DNA of 64,000 bases from Thermoactinomyces daqus (GTDB taxonomy: Bacteria > Bacillota > Bacilli > Thermoactinomycetales > Thermoactinomycetaceae): contig NZ_JPST01000013.1 in assembly GCF_000763315.1 (NCBI RefSeq), positions 1 to 64,000 on the forward strand, in the 5' to 3' direction. Below are positions 1 to 6,877 of the stretch, piece after piece. Both the position numbers and the translations under genes were made by a program. Numbering within the stretch: position 1 is the stretch's first letter; every line of letters begins with the position of its first letter. The notes beneath the pieces were generated by a model that saw only the letters and a program-made list of their open reading frames with translations, was not told the DNA's origin and ran no database searches.

Positions 1-17
1 ATTACAGGAATGCTCCT

Positions 18-149
18 TTAGTTGATGGGTAAAAATAGCCACATATTATTATTATAACTTTTCTCAGCAAAGAAAGCATCTAATTGCTGGTTTGCTGGTA
101 AATCATCCGGGTTCTCGATGTTGAAAAGACTTAGCAAGGTTTCGCCTGA
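18..149 (-). pseudogene. Possible coding remnant, 43 codons, no start
   Basis: On the minus strand an open frame runs from just after a TAG (150-152) to a TAA at 18-20. It reads like real protein (acidic middle part, then NNNMWLFLPIN at the C-terminus) but has no ATG, GTG or TTG with a ribosome binding site at its upstream end; the only candidate is an internal TTG. It could be the 3' end of a decayed gene or chance. I do not recognise the family. The rest of 1-239 shows nothing else I can name. Confidence 0.25.
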
Positions 150-239
150 CTAAAATCCCTATTATTTCGATTTCAGGTTTCAACAAGGAAAAAAGAGGAT
201 ATAAAAATTTTGATCGCCGAATAAAACGGAGGGAAACCG

Positions 240-779
240 ATGCGGAGAGTACACAGCAAAGAAGTAAAAATGGCCGCACTCGACCGCCTGCAACAACGCG
301 GGATCACCATTGAAGCGATTGCGGAAATCGTTCGGGAAATGCAGCTTCCCTATAAGCCTGATCTCACCCTGGAGATCTGTATGGAAAGCGTATTGGCCGT
401 TTTGCAAAAAAGAGAAGTTCAACATGCCATTCTCGTGGGGGCTGAACTGGACAGGCTTGCCGAGGAAAACCTGCTGTCTGAACCTTTACTGAGCCTTGTC
501 CGCAGTGATGAAGGATTGTTCGGCTGTGATGAGACCCTGGCTCTGGGATCGGTGTTCGGGTATGGGAGCATCGCGGTTACCACCTTCGGCCATTTGGACA
601 AACATAAAATCGGAATCATTCGCCAGTTGGACACGAAAAAATACGGTCCGGATGGTCCCGTGCATACCTTTATGGATGATCTTGTTGCCAGCATTGCCGC
701 TTCTGCTGCGAGCCGTCTGGCCCATCGGCTGAGGGATGAAGAGGAAGCAGCGGAAGAACACAGACGTGCGGCGAATTAA
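240..779 (+). CDS. yutG: Phosphatidylglycerophosphatase A-like protein (YutG family)
   Basis: The 179-residue protein matches the PgpA-like YutG family of Bacillales. PgpA enzymes dephosphorylate phosphatidylglycerol phosphate in membrane phospholipid synthesis. Family features visible are the opening HSKEVKMAALDRLQQRGIT, the KREVQHAILVG segment, the acidic SDEGLFGCDE stretch, and the C-terminal HTFMDDLVASIAASAASRL helix. There are no membrane helices, unlike enterobacterial PgpA, so this is the soluble Bacillus-type variant and its exact substrate is less certain. The start is set by GGAGGG six bases before ATG. A terminator follows directly, so it is probably monocistronic. Confidence 0.8.
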   Translation: MRRVHSKEVKMAALDRLQQRGITIEAIAEIVREMQLPYKPDLTLEICMESVLAVLQKREVQHAILVGAELDRLAEENLLSEPLLSLVRSDEGLFGCDETLALGSVFGYGSIAVTTFGHLDKHKIGIIRQLDTKKYGPDGPVHTFMDDLVASIAASAASRLAHRLRDEEEAAEEHRRAAN

Positions 780-788
780 AGCAAGAAA

Positions 789-816
789 AAAAGACCCCGC
801 TGAGTCCGGGGTCTTT
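789..816 (+). terminator. Rho-independent terminator of yutG
   Basis: An AAAGACCCCG arm pairs with CGGGGTCTTT around a short loop and is followed by a T-rich run. It lies 10 bases after the yutG stop codon. Confidence 0.85.
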
Positions 817-853
817 CTCATCAGCCCGAAAAAACCGGGCTTGAGGAGGGAAC

Positions 854-967
854 ATGTCAGGCTGGATGCCTTCACAAGCGAATCGCTTGTTTCCGTACAT
901 CATATGCATCCGGGAACGGGAGGCTTTCGCTCTGACGCAAAATGTGCGCATCCCCAAAAAGGCATGA
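854..967 (+). CDS. Small unknown protein, 37 residues
   Basis: A short frame opens with ATG at 854, preceded by a strong GAGGAGGG site at optimal distance, and closes with TGA at 965-967. The peptide starts MSGWMPSQANRLFPY and ends RIPKKA, with a basic tail (KK, several R). It has no recognisable domain and no clear membrane segment. It lies between the yutG terminator and another small gene at 1015, with which it may be cotranscribed. The call rests on the ribosome binding site and the clean frame only; homologue searches in related genomes would decide. Confidence 0.4.
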   Translation: MSGWMPSQANRLFPYIICIREREAFALTQNVRIPKKA

Positions 968-1014
968 AATCCAAAGAGGAGTGAAAAAATAGAGAAAAAG
1001 AGGAGGATGCAATC

Positions 1015-1245
1015 ATGGGAAAATGGGTTTATTGGGCTAAATTGTATGATAGCCGCTTTCAGGCGCGCTGCCTGGCTGCACGCATGGAAGAGGATTGGTG
1101 GCTCTACGGGTACGACAGTCCGGAGACTGTGGAAGTTTTCCGTTCCAAACGAGGTCGATACGGGGTTCGTTATATCTGGAGAAAAAATCTTAAAAAAACC
1201 CTTGCGCCTGAAAAAAAATTATTGTATAGTATTAAATGTCGCTGA
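1015..1245 (+). CDS. Small unknown basic protein, 76 residues
   Basis: The frame starts with ATG at 1015 behind an AGAGGAGG site. The protein is rich in aromatic and basic residues (MGKWVYWAKLYDSRF, EEDWWLYGYDSPE) and looks like a compact single-domain protein. I do not recognise the family. Its last fifteen or so codons overlap the promoter of the downstream tRNA operon: TTGCGC at 1202 and TATAGT at 1225 both lie inside the frame, so the lysine-rich tail may reflect promoter sequence rather than protein constraint. Confidence 0.55.
   Translation: MGKWVYWAKLYDSRFQARCLAARMEEDWWLYGYDSPETVEVFRSKRGRYGVRYIWRKNLKKTLAPEKKLLYSIKCR
1202..1230 (+). promoter_or_regulatory. Sigma-A promoter of the tRNA operon
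   Basis: TTGCGC (1202-1207), a 17-base spacer and TATAGT (1225-1230) place the start site about 30 bases before the first tRNA. The element lies within the 3' end of the 1015-1245 gene. Confidence 0.75.
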
Positions 1246-1264
1246 TGATGAAATGACAAATTGC

Positions 1265-1340
<76 letters not shown>

Positions 1341-1344
1341 ACTT

Positions 1345-1421
1345 GGAGCTGTGGTGTAGAGGCCTAACATGCCTGCCTGTCACGCAGGAGATCGCGGGTT
1401 CGAATCCCGTCAGCTCCGCCA
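1345..1421 (+). tRNA. tRNA-Asp (GTC)
   Basis: The acceptor stem GGAGCTG pairs with CAGCTCC. The anticodon arm CCTGC-CTGTCAC-GCAGG gives anticodon GTC. CCA is encoded. It begins four bases after tRNA-fMet. Confidence 0.95.
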
Positions 1422-1431
1422 CTTTCTGGTT

Positions 1432-1507
1432 GGGCCTATAGCTCAGTTGGTAGAGCAGTCGGCTCATAACCGATCGGTCACAGGTTCGAGTCCTGTTGGG
1501 CCCACCA
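1432..1507 (+). tRNA. tRNA with CAT anticodon (elongator Met or Ile2)
   Basis: The acceptor stem GGGCCTA pairs with TGGGCCC, and the anticodon loop is CTCATAA. The 1-72 pair is a normal G-C, so this is not a second initiator. A CAT anticodon belongs either to elongator tRNA-Met or to tRNA-Ile2, whose wobble C is changed to lysidine by TilS; the sequence alone does not settle which. CCA is encoded. Confidence 0.9.
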
Positions 1508-1534
1508 ATTTTCCCATCCATACATATCAAACAT

Positions 1535-1609
1535 GGGCAGTTAGCTCAGAGGGAGAGCGCTTCCTTGACACGGAAGAGGTCGTAGGTTCGATTCCTATAC
1601 TGCCCACCA
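1535..1609 (+). tRNA. tRNA-Val (GAC)
   Basis: The acceptor stem GGGCAGT pairs with ACTGCCC. The anticodon arm CTTCC-TTGACAC-GGAAG gives anticodon GAC. CCA is encoded. It is the last tRNA of the operon and is followed by a strong terminator. Confidence 0.95.
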
Positions 1610-1618
1610 AATTGTAAG

Positions 1619-1652
1619 AAAAGCCGTTTCCCGTATGGGGAGCGGCTTTTTG
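1619..1652 (+). terminator. Terminator of the tRNA operon
   Basis: The AAAAGCCGTTTCCC arm pairs with GGGGAGCGGCTTTT across a four-base loop, and T residues continue after it. It starts about 10 bases after tRNA-Val. Confidence 0.85.
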
Positions 1653-1886
1653 ATATTTTTAGGTGTGCTTGCTCAAATCCTTTTTGTTAAGGCAAGGCTA
1701 CTACATTTAGAGCTAGGTTTTGATAACCTGTTCCACATGAACATACAATTTATAACGATCCAGAAGCTGATGTTGTACGGAACGGGTCCGGAGTTTAAAA
1801 AAGAAAACCGTTTGTGTTTTCATTTCAAATGAGGCTTAAATATCTTTCGTATTTATTAAGCAAACATTGTTTTGGTAAAACGCTGG

Positions 1887-2250
1887 TCAGTTTCTCTTTA
1901 TGAACAATGTTATTAAAGAACAAATAAAAAATGTACTAACTACATAAACCAATAAGTAGTCAATTTGTGTTTCATGATAAATATACTTTTTCACAACCAT
2001 ATAGGCAAAAAACAGAAAATAGGATAGAGTCAAAATTATTTTTGAGATTTCCCCATTAGAAATCGTACTCTTTCATCAAGTTCGGGGGAGTTTGTTCGTG
2101 TAAAGCGGAAGTATCGATAAAGCTCAGCCGCAATAAGCCCGGCTAGAAGACCTGTTAAAATACCCCAGTTAAATTGCTGTTTGACAAGACTGACAATAAA
2201 AAAAGCAAAGAATACACCAAGGAGACCCCCAAAAAAATAATTGTTTTCAT
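1887..2250 (-). pseudogene. Small four-helix membrane protein gene broken by two homopolymer frameshifts
   Basis: The ATG (2248-2250) overlaps the stop of the upstream XRE regulator as ATGA and sits behind AAAGGAGG, so translation should be coupled. The frame from this ATG closes after about 30 codons. One extra T in the T7 tract (2231-2237) would join it to a long frame coding two hydrophobic helices (GLLGVFFAFFIVSLV, then GILTGLLAGLIAAELY) and a linker with ELDERVRFLMGKSQK. That frame ends at TAA 2036-2038. One extra A in the adjacent run (2039-2043) would extend it through two more helices to a TGA at 1887. The two additions give exactly 366 bases, 121 residues. Regulator-linked four-helix proteins with a DER motif are common in Firmicutes; the exact DUF is not certain. 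Either the gene is decayed or both runs were miscounted in sequencing. Confidence 0.6.
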
Positions 2251-2453
2251 CTTTGATCCTCCTTTAACCAAAATATCTCTTCAACTTGTTTGTTAAAGTA
2301 TTTAGCAATACGAAGTGCCAGCTCTAAACTGGGATTGTACTTATTTTTTTCAATCGCATGAACCGTTTGCCTGGTAATACCGAGATCTTGTGCCAACTTG
2401 AGTTGAGATATTTGCTTTTTCTTCCTTAACTCCAGAATACGATTGGTAACCAT
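2247..2453 (-). CDS. XRE-family transcriptional regulator, 68 residues
   Basis: This is a minimal Cro/CI-type protein. The helix-turn-helix spans roughly residues 12-35 (SQLKLAQDLGITRQTVHAIE), followed by NKYNPSLELALRIAKYF, as in the small YozG-like regulators of Bacillales. The start at 2453 is chosen because AGGTGA precedes it; an upstream ATG in the same frame would read through the promoter-proximal operator. The gene overlaps the next membrane-protein gene by four bases. Two identical inverted repeats flank its promoter, which suggests autorepression (inference). Its likely job is to control the coupled membrane protein. Confidence 0.85.
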   Translation of the reverse strand: MVTNRILELRKKKQISQLKLAQDLGITRQTVHAIEKNKYNPSLELALRIAKYFNKQVEEIFWLKEDQR

Positions 2454-2467
2454 AAAATCACCTGAAA

Positions 2468-2485
2468 TGTAAAACATTGTTTACA
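2468..2485. promoter_or_regulatory. Operator 1, TGTAAA-N6-TTTACA
   Basis: This perfect 6-6-6 inverted repeat falls at about the transcription start of the XRE gene. It is identical in its arms and spacing to a second copy at 2514-2531. Confidence 0.7.
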
Positions 2486-2490
2486 TTTTG

Positions 2491-2519
2491 AATATAACCC
2501 CAAGATGTATAGATGTAAA
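2491..2519 (-). promoter_or_regulatory. Sigma-A promoter of the XRE regulator
   Basis: On the minus strand TTTACA (2514-2519) is followed by a 17-base spacer and TATATT (2491-2496). The -35 hexamer is shared with one half of the upstream operator. Confidence 0.65.
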
Positions 2520-2531
2520 GAACTATTTACA
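2514..2531. promoter_or_regulatory. Operator 2, TGTAAA-N6-TTTACA
   Basis: This second perfect copy overlaps the -35 element of the XRE promoter. Its centre lies 46 bases from the centre of operator 1. Confidence 0.7.
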
Positions 2532-2812
2532 TTTTTTCTTACAAAACACCGGGGCATGCCTGTTGAATTATCAAGGAAATCGTGGTTGGAGCCGTTCCAT
2601 TGTTTCAGATGAATGATCCGGTGTTCAACAACATTAGATGCACAGGTGCCGCACAGGTTTTATTTGGGGGAGAATACGGGGTGAAAAGGAGACGAAATGA
2701 AGAGGATTCACAGGAGCACAAAGCCGCTTTCGTTGGATGGGAAAAGGGTTTAATATAGATTTGGACGTTTTTTCTTATCACTCATTTACATCAATCGATA
2801 GGAGAATAATCG
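2532..2812. other. Intergenic, no clear gene
   Basis: An 18-codon frame beginning near 2697 has a GGAG-like site but nothing else to support it. I see no RNA structure and no convincing promoter for the gene at 2813. Confidence 0.4.
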
Positions 2813-4999
2813 ATGCGGCAATTAGTGCTCATGATGGGGGCTCCGGGAGCCGGAAAAAGTACATTTATAAAAGAAAAAGGACTTGAACCATACACGTTGT
2901 CACCTGATACCATTCGTGTTATGTATCAGAATCCGGTTCTTACCAAAGATGGCGTAACCCAGATCACATCGGCAAATGATAAAGTTGTATGGGAGTTCCT
3001 GTTCCGGGTATTGGAAGAAAGGATGAAGCGTGGGGACTTTACCATTGTGGATGCCACGCATTCGACAGCTTCTGCCATTAATCAATACAAGGAACTTTGT
3101 CAAAAGTATCGATATCGTTGTGCCGTTGTGGATTTCTCCAAGGTTCCGTTGGATATTTTGTTGCGCCAAAATTTAGAACGGCCTGTTTACAAACGTGTTC
3201 CCGAGCTTCAAATCATGAAGATATATGAACGCTATCAGCAGCTATCTGTTCCCGGGTGGGTACAAGTCGTTCAGCCTGCGGATTTTGATGACTTTATCCG
3301 GTTTAAGCCTCTTGACTTTTCCAAATGGAGGAAAATTCACCATATTGGCGATATTCACGGGTGCTATGATGCTTTGGCGGAATATCTCAAAGATGGCCTG
3401 AAAGAAGATGAGCTTTATATCTTTTTAGGCGACTTTTTGGACCGTGGCCCTCAAAACGCGGAAGTGATGAAGCTGATGCTGGAGATATACAACCAGCCAA
3501 ACGTCATTCTGATCGAAGGGAATCATGAACGTTATATCTGGTCCTATGCAAACGGGGAAGAAATCGGATCCAAAGAATTCAAAGAAAGAACCCTTCCCGA
3601 TCTCAAAAAAGCCGGCATCAGCAAGAAAGATCTTCGTCTGTTCTACCGTCGTTTACGCGTCCTCGCTTATTATACTTATCATGATAAAACGGTATTGGTC
3701 ACCCATGGTGGTCTGTCGGCTTTGCCAGGGAATTTAATGTTTATATCTGCTGAGCAGATCATTGACGGAGCCGGAACTTTCGATTTGGATATTGATGAGA
3801 TCTGGGATCGGAATACCGGGAAGCAATTTTATCAAATTCACGGGCATCGGAACTTGTATCGTCTGCCTGTTTCTGCTGCCATTCGATCTTTCAATCTGGA
3901 AGGACAAGTTGAGCATGGTGGTCATCTTCGTGTAGTGACATTGACTCCAGACGGATTTCATCCCATTGAAATAAAAAATAACAACTATCTTAAACAAGAA
4001 AAACATATTCCTGAGTCTCTTCAAGAAAATAAGCTGACCGTTGAAACGTTGTTGGAATACATGACGAATCACAAATTGATTCAGGAAAAACAAGTGGCAG
4101 AGAACATTTACTCTTACAACTTTTCAAGAAAGGCTTTTCAGAAGGCCGCTTGGGATACAGTGAATGTGAGAGCGCGCGGTCTTTTTATCAACAAAAAGAC
4201 AAAAGAGATCGTCAATCGATCCTACAATAAATTTTTCAATATCACTGAGAGGCCGGAAACAAAGCTGGCCCGTTTGGCAGAAACTCTGCAGTTTCCCGTT
4301 TCCGTTTATACAAAGCCAAACGGCTATTTGGGAATGTTGGGATATGATTCGGAAGCGGGGCAATTGGTTTTTTCGTCCAAATCCGAGCTGAGAGGGCCAT
4401 TTGCCGAATGGTTTAAAGAGCTTTTTTATCAAACATGCAATGACGAAACAATCAAAAGTATGGAAGAAAAGCTGAAAGAGGGGTTCAGCTTTGTATTTGA
4501 AGTGATTCTTCCCGAAAAAGATCCTCACATCATCAAGTATGACAGAGATCAGTTGATTTTGCTTGATGTTGTTTATCGTACTCCTGCTTATAACAAATTG
4601 CCTTTTCATGAAGTAAAAGAGCTTGGTCAGACCTTTCATATTCCGACGAAGGAATTGGTCACCACTTTTGACAGCTGGCTCGACTTCTACTCCTGGTACA
4701 AAAAAATCACTTCCGACTATTCCATTGAAGAAGAGGGTTATGTCATTGAAGACGCCAAAGGATTTATGACCAAGTTAAAGCTCCCTTATTATCTCTTCTG
4801 GAAACAGATGAGAGGAGTGAAAGAGGCGATGGCACACAAGCATGGGCGCAAGATTGATCACGGGCGTCTCTATACTCCTCTTCACATACAGTTTTACAAC
4901 TGGCTGAAAACACAGGAAATGGAGGATATCAAGAACGCAAGCATTATTCAGCTTCGGGATCAATTTTATCGGGAGGTTGGTGAATTTTCCTGTGTTTAA
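2813..4999 (+). CDS. Three-domain RNA repair enzyme: polynucleotide kinase, phosphatase, RNA ligase
   Basis: The 728-residue protein contains a full RNA end-healing and sealing kit. Residues 1-165 form a P-loop kinase (GAPGAGKST at 9-17, VDATHST near 79-85). Residues 175-385 form a calcineurin-like phosphatase with GDIHG (179-183), GDFLDRG (206-212), GNHE (236-239), THGG (297-300) and GHR (344-346). Residues 430-728 resemble T4 Rnl1-type ligases: NKFFN at 472-476, the nucleotidyl motif K501-PNG, then SFVFEVI, EEGYVI and KLKLPYY as motifs III-V. Such enzymes phosphorylate 5'-OH ends, remove 2',3'-cyclic or 3'-phosphates and reseal RNA, for example tRNAs cut by ribotoxins. It is shorter than classical bacterial Pnkp, and no Hen1 methyltransferase is adjacent. 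The ATG has a GGAG site. It is a stand-alone gene and may be horizontally acquired (inference). Confidence 0.88.
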   Translation: MRQLVLMMGAPGAGKSTFIKEKGLEPYTLSPDTIRVMYQNPVLTKDGVTQITSANDKVVWEFLFRVLEERMKRGDFTIVDATHSTASAINQYKELCQKYRYRCAVVDFSKVPLDILLRQNLERPVYKRVPELQIMKIYERYQQLSVPGWVQVVQPADFDDFIRFKPLDFSKWRKIHHIGDIHGCYDALAEYLKDGLKEDELYIFLGDFLDRGPQNAEVMKLMLEIYNQPNVILIEGNHERYIWSYANGEEIGSKEFKERTLPDLKKAGISKKDLRLFYRRLRVLAYYTYHDKTVLVTHGGLSALPGNLMFISAEQIIDGAGTFDLDIDEIWDRNTGKQFYQIHGHRNLYRLPVSAAIRSFNLEGQVEHGGHLRVVTLTPDGFHPIEIKNNNYLKQEKHIPESLQENKLTVETLLEYMTNHKLIQEKQVAENIYSYNFSRKAFQKAAWDTVNVRARGLFINKKTKEIVNRSYNKFFNITERPETKLARLAETLQFPVSVYTKPNGYLGMLGYDSEAGQLVFSSKSELRGPFAEWFKELFYQTCNDETIKSMEEKLKEGFSFVFEVILPEKDPHIIKYDRDQLILLDVVYRTPAYNKLPFHEVKELGQTFHIPTKELVTTFDSWLDFYSWYKKITSDYSIEEEGYVIEDAKGFMTKLKLPYYLFWKQMRGVKEAMAHKHGRKIDHGRLYTPLHIQFYNWLKTQEMEDIKNASIIQLRDQFYREVGEFSCV

Positions 5000-5100
5000 A
5001 AAGGCCGTCCGGCTTTTGGGATGAGATGGCAGGGGGCAATCCTCTGCCGGATTGTCTCGCCAAGGTGGTTTTGGCGATGTTCCGGATCCTGCGGAAAAGA

Positions 5101-5127
5101 AAATAAACCCCGCCAATAAAGCGGGGC
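5101..5127 (-). terminator. Terminator of the prohibitin locus
   Basis: On the minus strand GCCCCGC pairs with GCGGGG around a seven-base loop, followed by TTTATTTT. It lies just after the prohibitin stop codon. Confidence 0.8.
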
Positions 5128-5134
5128 AAACGGA

Positions 5135-6037
5135 CTATTTTTTCTCGCCGGCCGCAGAAGGGATCTGGATGAGCGGGCTTGCGCTGCCTTGGACGGTCGG
5201 CATTTTGCCATCCCATTTCTTGATCCATTCGTACTGGACAATGGCCGGAGTGAGCGATTGTTCCAGAATGCGGTTGGCCTCGGCCTGTCCCTGTGCCTGG
5301 ATGATCGCCACTTGTTTCTTGCCTTCGGCTTCAATTTTGTTATTGATCACTTCCTGTTTTTTATTGGCTTCTTCCCGTTTCAAATATTCCTGGCGGTTTT
5401 GCGCATCAGCGATGGCCTGGATCGTTTTCAGCGTGTTGGAATCGATCCGCACATCCGACAGGGAGAAGCTTTCCAGGATAATTCCGTCTTTTTTAAGAAT
5501 ATCGCCGAGGTTTTTTTCAATTTCTTTCGTCACTTCCTCGCGATGTTCGGAGTAGACGCCGAGGACGCTGTATTTGGTCGTGACCGATTGCATTACCGTT
5601 TTGAGTTGGATTTTCATATAGGTGTCTTCGATATCCGGGGCCTCGCGCCGGCGGAATTTGGTGAAGATATGCGGCAATTTATCCGGCTCCATATGATACG
5701 AATAAACGACATCCACGTTGACGGATTTGCCGTCCGAGGTATTGACATCTATGGATCCATCCCTTGTTTTTCCTTCATGCGGATTTTTGGTCAGATAGAC
5801 GGTTTCCGTGGAGACCGGGTACTGGGTCACGCTCTCCCAAGGCTAGTGGAATCGCAGTCCCTGGTCAAGCACTGTTTGTTTCAGGCCGCCATTCAGGCTG
5901 AATACCACTCCTTTATAACCTGGTTCAACGACGGCTGTGCAATTAGCGATCAGGATAAGCAGAAAGGACATCCCGATCAGCACTGCAATAAAGCCAATCC
6001 ATCGCTTTTTTCCACTTCCGCGAACAATCGGGGTCAT
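5135..6037 (-). pseudogene. Prohibitin/SPFH-family gene interrupted by one in-frame amber codon
   Basis: The gene starts at 6037 (ATG behind GAGGTGG) and encodes a basic N-terminus, one membrane helix (WIGFIAVLIGMSFLLILIA) and the SPFH start EPGYKGVVFSLNGG. After DQGLRFH comes TAG (5843-5845). The same frame then continues, without any shift, into PWESVTQYPVSTETVYL and the rest of the domain, with a long charged helix (EYLKREEANKKQEVINNK) and the end AAGEKK. If the amber were a sense codon the protein would be 300 residues, normal for bacterial prohibitin-like scaffold proteins of the membrane. A single change such as TTG or CAG to TAG explains it. The second half has no good start of its own, so it is probably inactive unless the stop is read through. 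Confidence 0.8.
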
Positions 6038-6074
6038 TTTCTTCCACCTCAATCTAGTTTTTTCGATTTCATTT

Positions 6075-6224
6075 CTATTGCTCTTCCGGTTTATCAGGAT
6101 GGTTCTCATCCTGTTTGCTTTTGGGGGTCAGAACTCTGATTACCCAATTTCCGATCTTTTCGTAGTAGGGGATGAGCAAAATGAGCAAAACGCACAGGAT
6201 AAAGATGATCAATAATGCAGCCAT
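6075..6224 (-). CDS. 49-residue single-helix membrane protein upstream of the prohibitin gene
   Basis: The ATG at 6222-6224 is preceded by AAGAGGAAAAG. The product begins MAALLIIFILCVLLILLIP, a membrane helix, followed by YYEKIGNWVIRVLTP and an acidic, lysine-rich tail ending in EEQ. It ends 37 bases before the start of the prohibitin gene on the same strand, so the two are likely one operon and the peptide may be a partner of the SPFH scaffold (inference). I do not recognise a named family. Confidence 0.6.
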   Translation of the reverse strand: MAALLIIFILCVLLILLIPYYEKIGNWVIRVLTPKSKQDENHPDKPEEQ

Positions 6225-6877
6225 GCTTTTCCTCTTTTCCGGGGCGATTTGCCTCCTTGGTTATTTATAAATAAAAACATATTACAATAAATTAATTATA
6301 TGTTGCAGAGAATAATACCTGCCAGAAGAGACGTTGTCATAAAAAATTCATAAAAAACTGCTTGTCAAATGGGAGGGAATAAGGTAGAGGCCATAGTCTT
6401 GATTTGAAATCATGGCAGGGTCGATCCGAAAGCGGGCCTAATGGCACATTCCATGTTTTCTTCGTTTTGGATGGAAGCTGGCTGCCCGGAAATCCCCTTG
6501 TTTCGACCGCGGTTTAGCCGGCGCAGTTTTTGTTCGACTGTCTGTTCATGCTGATTTCGGCTTTTTCATTTGTTAAAAAAGAAATCGGCATTTTGTAAAT
6601 TTTATAATAAATGAGGCTGATTTTTTTAATGGAAATCGTTGTGGAAATGCCCATCTTTAATGGAATATCCGGGATGATAAAAATTATTGATTATTAATGA
6701 TTTTATTGACACAAAATTATGTATTTTATAATATTAAAAAGAACAACTTTTTTGAACTGGAATGTGAGGTCCTCTCAGACGGAAAGGCACGACCGGTCAG
6801 CCGCCGGATTTCGGACGGATGGATTTACTTCCCGACTCTCACCGAAGATCTTCTGATACCAAAAAGGGGGAAGTTCC
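6225..6877. other. AT-rich intergenic region with one promoter
   Basis: Most of this 650-base stretch holds no gene I can support. On the minus strand around 6408-6563 there is an open stretch of about 51 codons without any start codon, possibly a remnant. A strong promoter sits at 6706-6732. The 140 bases between it and the ATP-grasp gene form a GC-richer leader in which I recognise no known riboswitch. Confidence 0.5.
6706..6732 (+). promoter_or_regulatory. Sigma-A promoter of the ATP-grasp gene
   Basis: The consensus TTGACA (6706-6711) and TATAAT (6727-6732) are separated by 15 bases, shorter than the optimum. It predicts a 5' leader of about 140 bases. Confidence 0.65.

Noticed and set aside
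1635-1832. 65-codon plus-strand frame after the tRNA terminator
   Set aside because: It begins inside the terminator hairpin, has no ribosome binding site and shows no protein-like pattern.
5189-6139. 316-codon plus-strand frame opposite the prohibitin gene
   Set aside because: It is the antisense of a clear SPFH gene, phenylalanine- and histidine-rich, with no start signal.
6408-6563. Minus-strand open stretch of about 51 codons
   Set aside because: It has no start codon and no recognised similarity; at most a remnant.
6733-6877. Possible known riboswitch in the ATP-grasp leader
   Set aside because: Compared by eye with c-di-GMP, ZTP, fluoride and guanidine motifs, it lacks their conserved cores.
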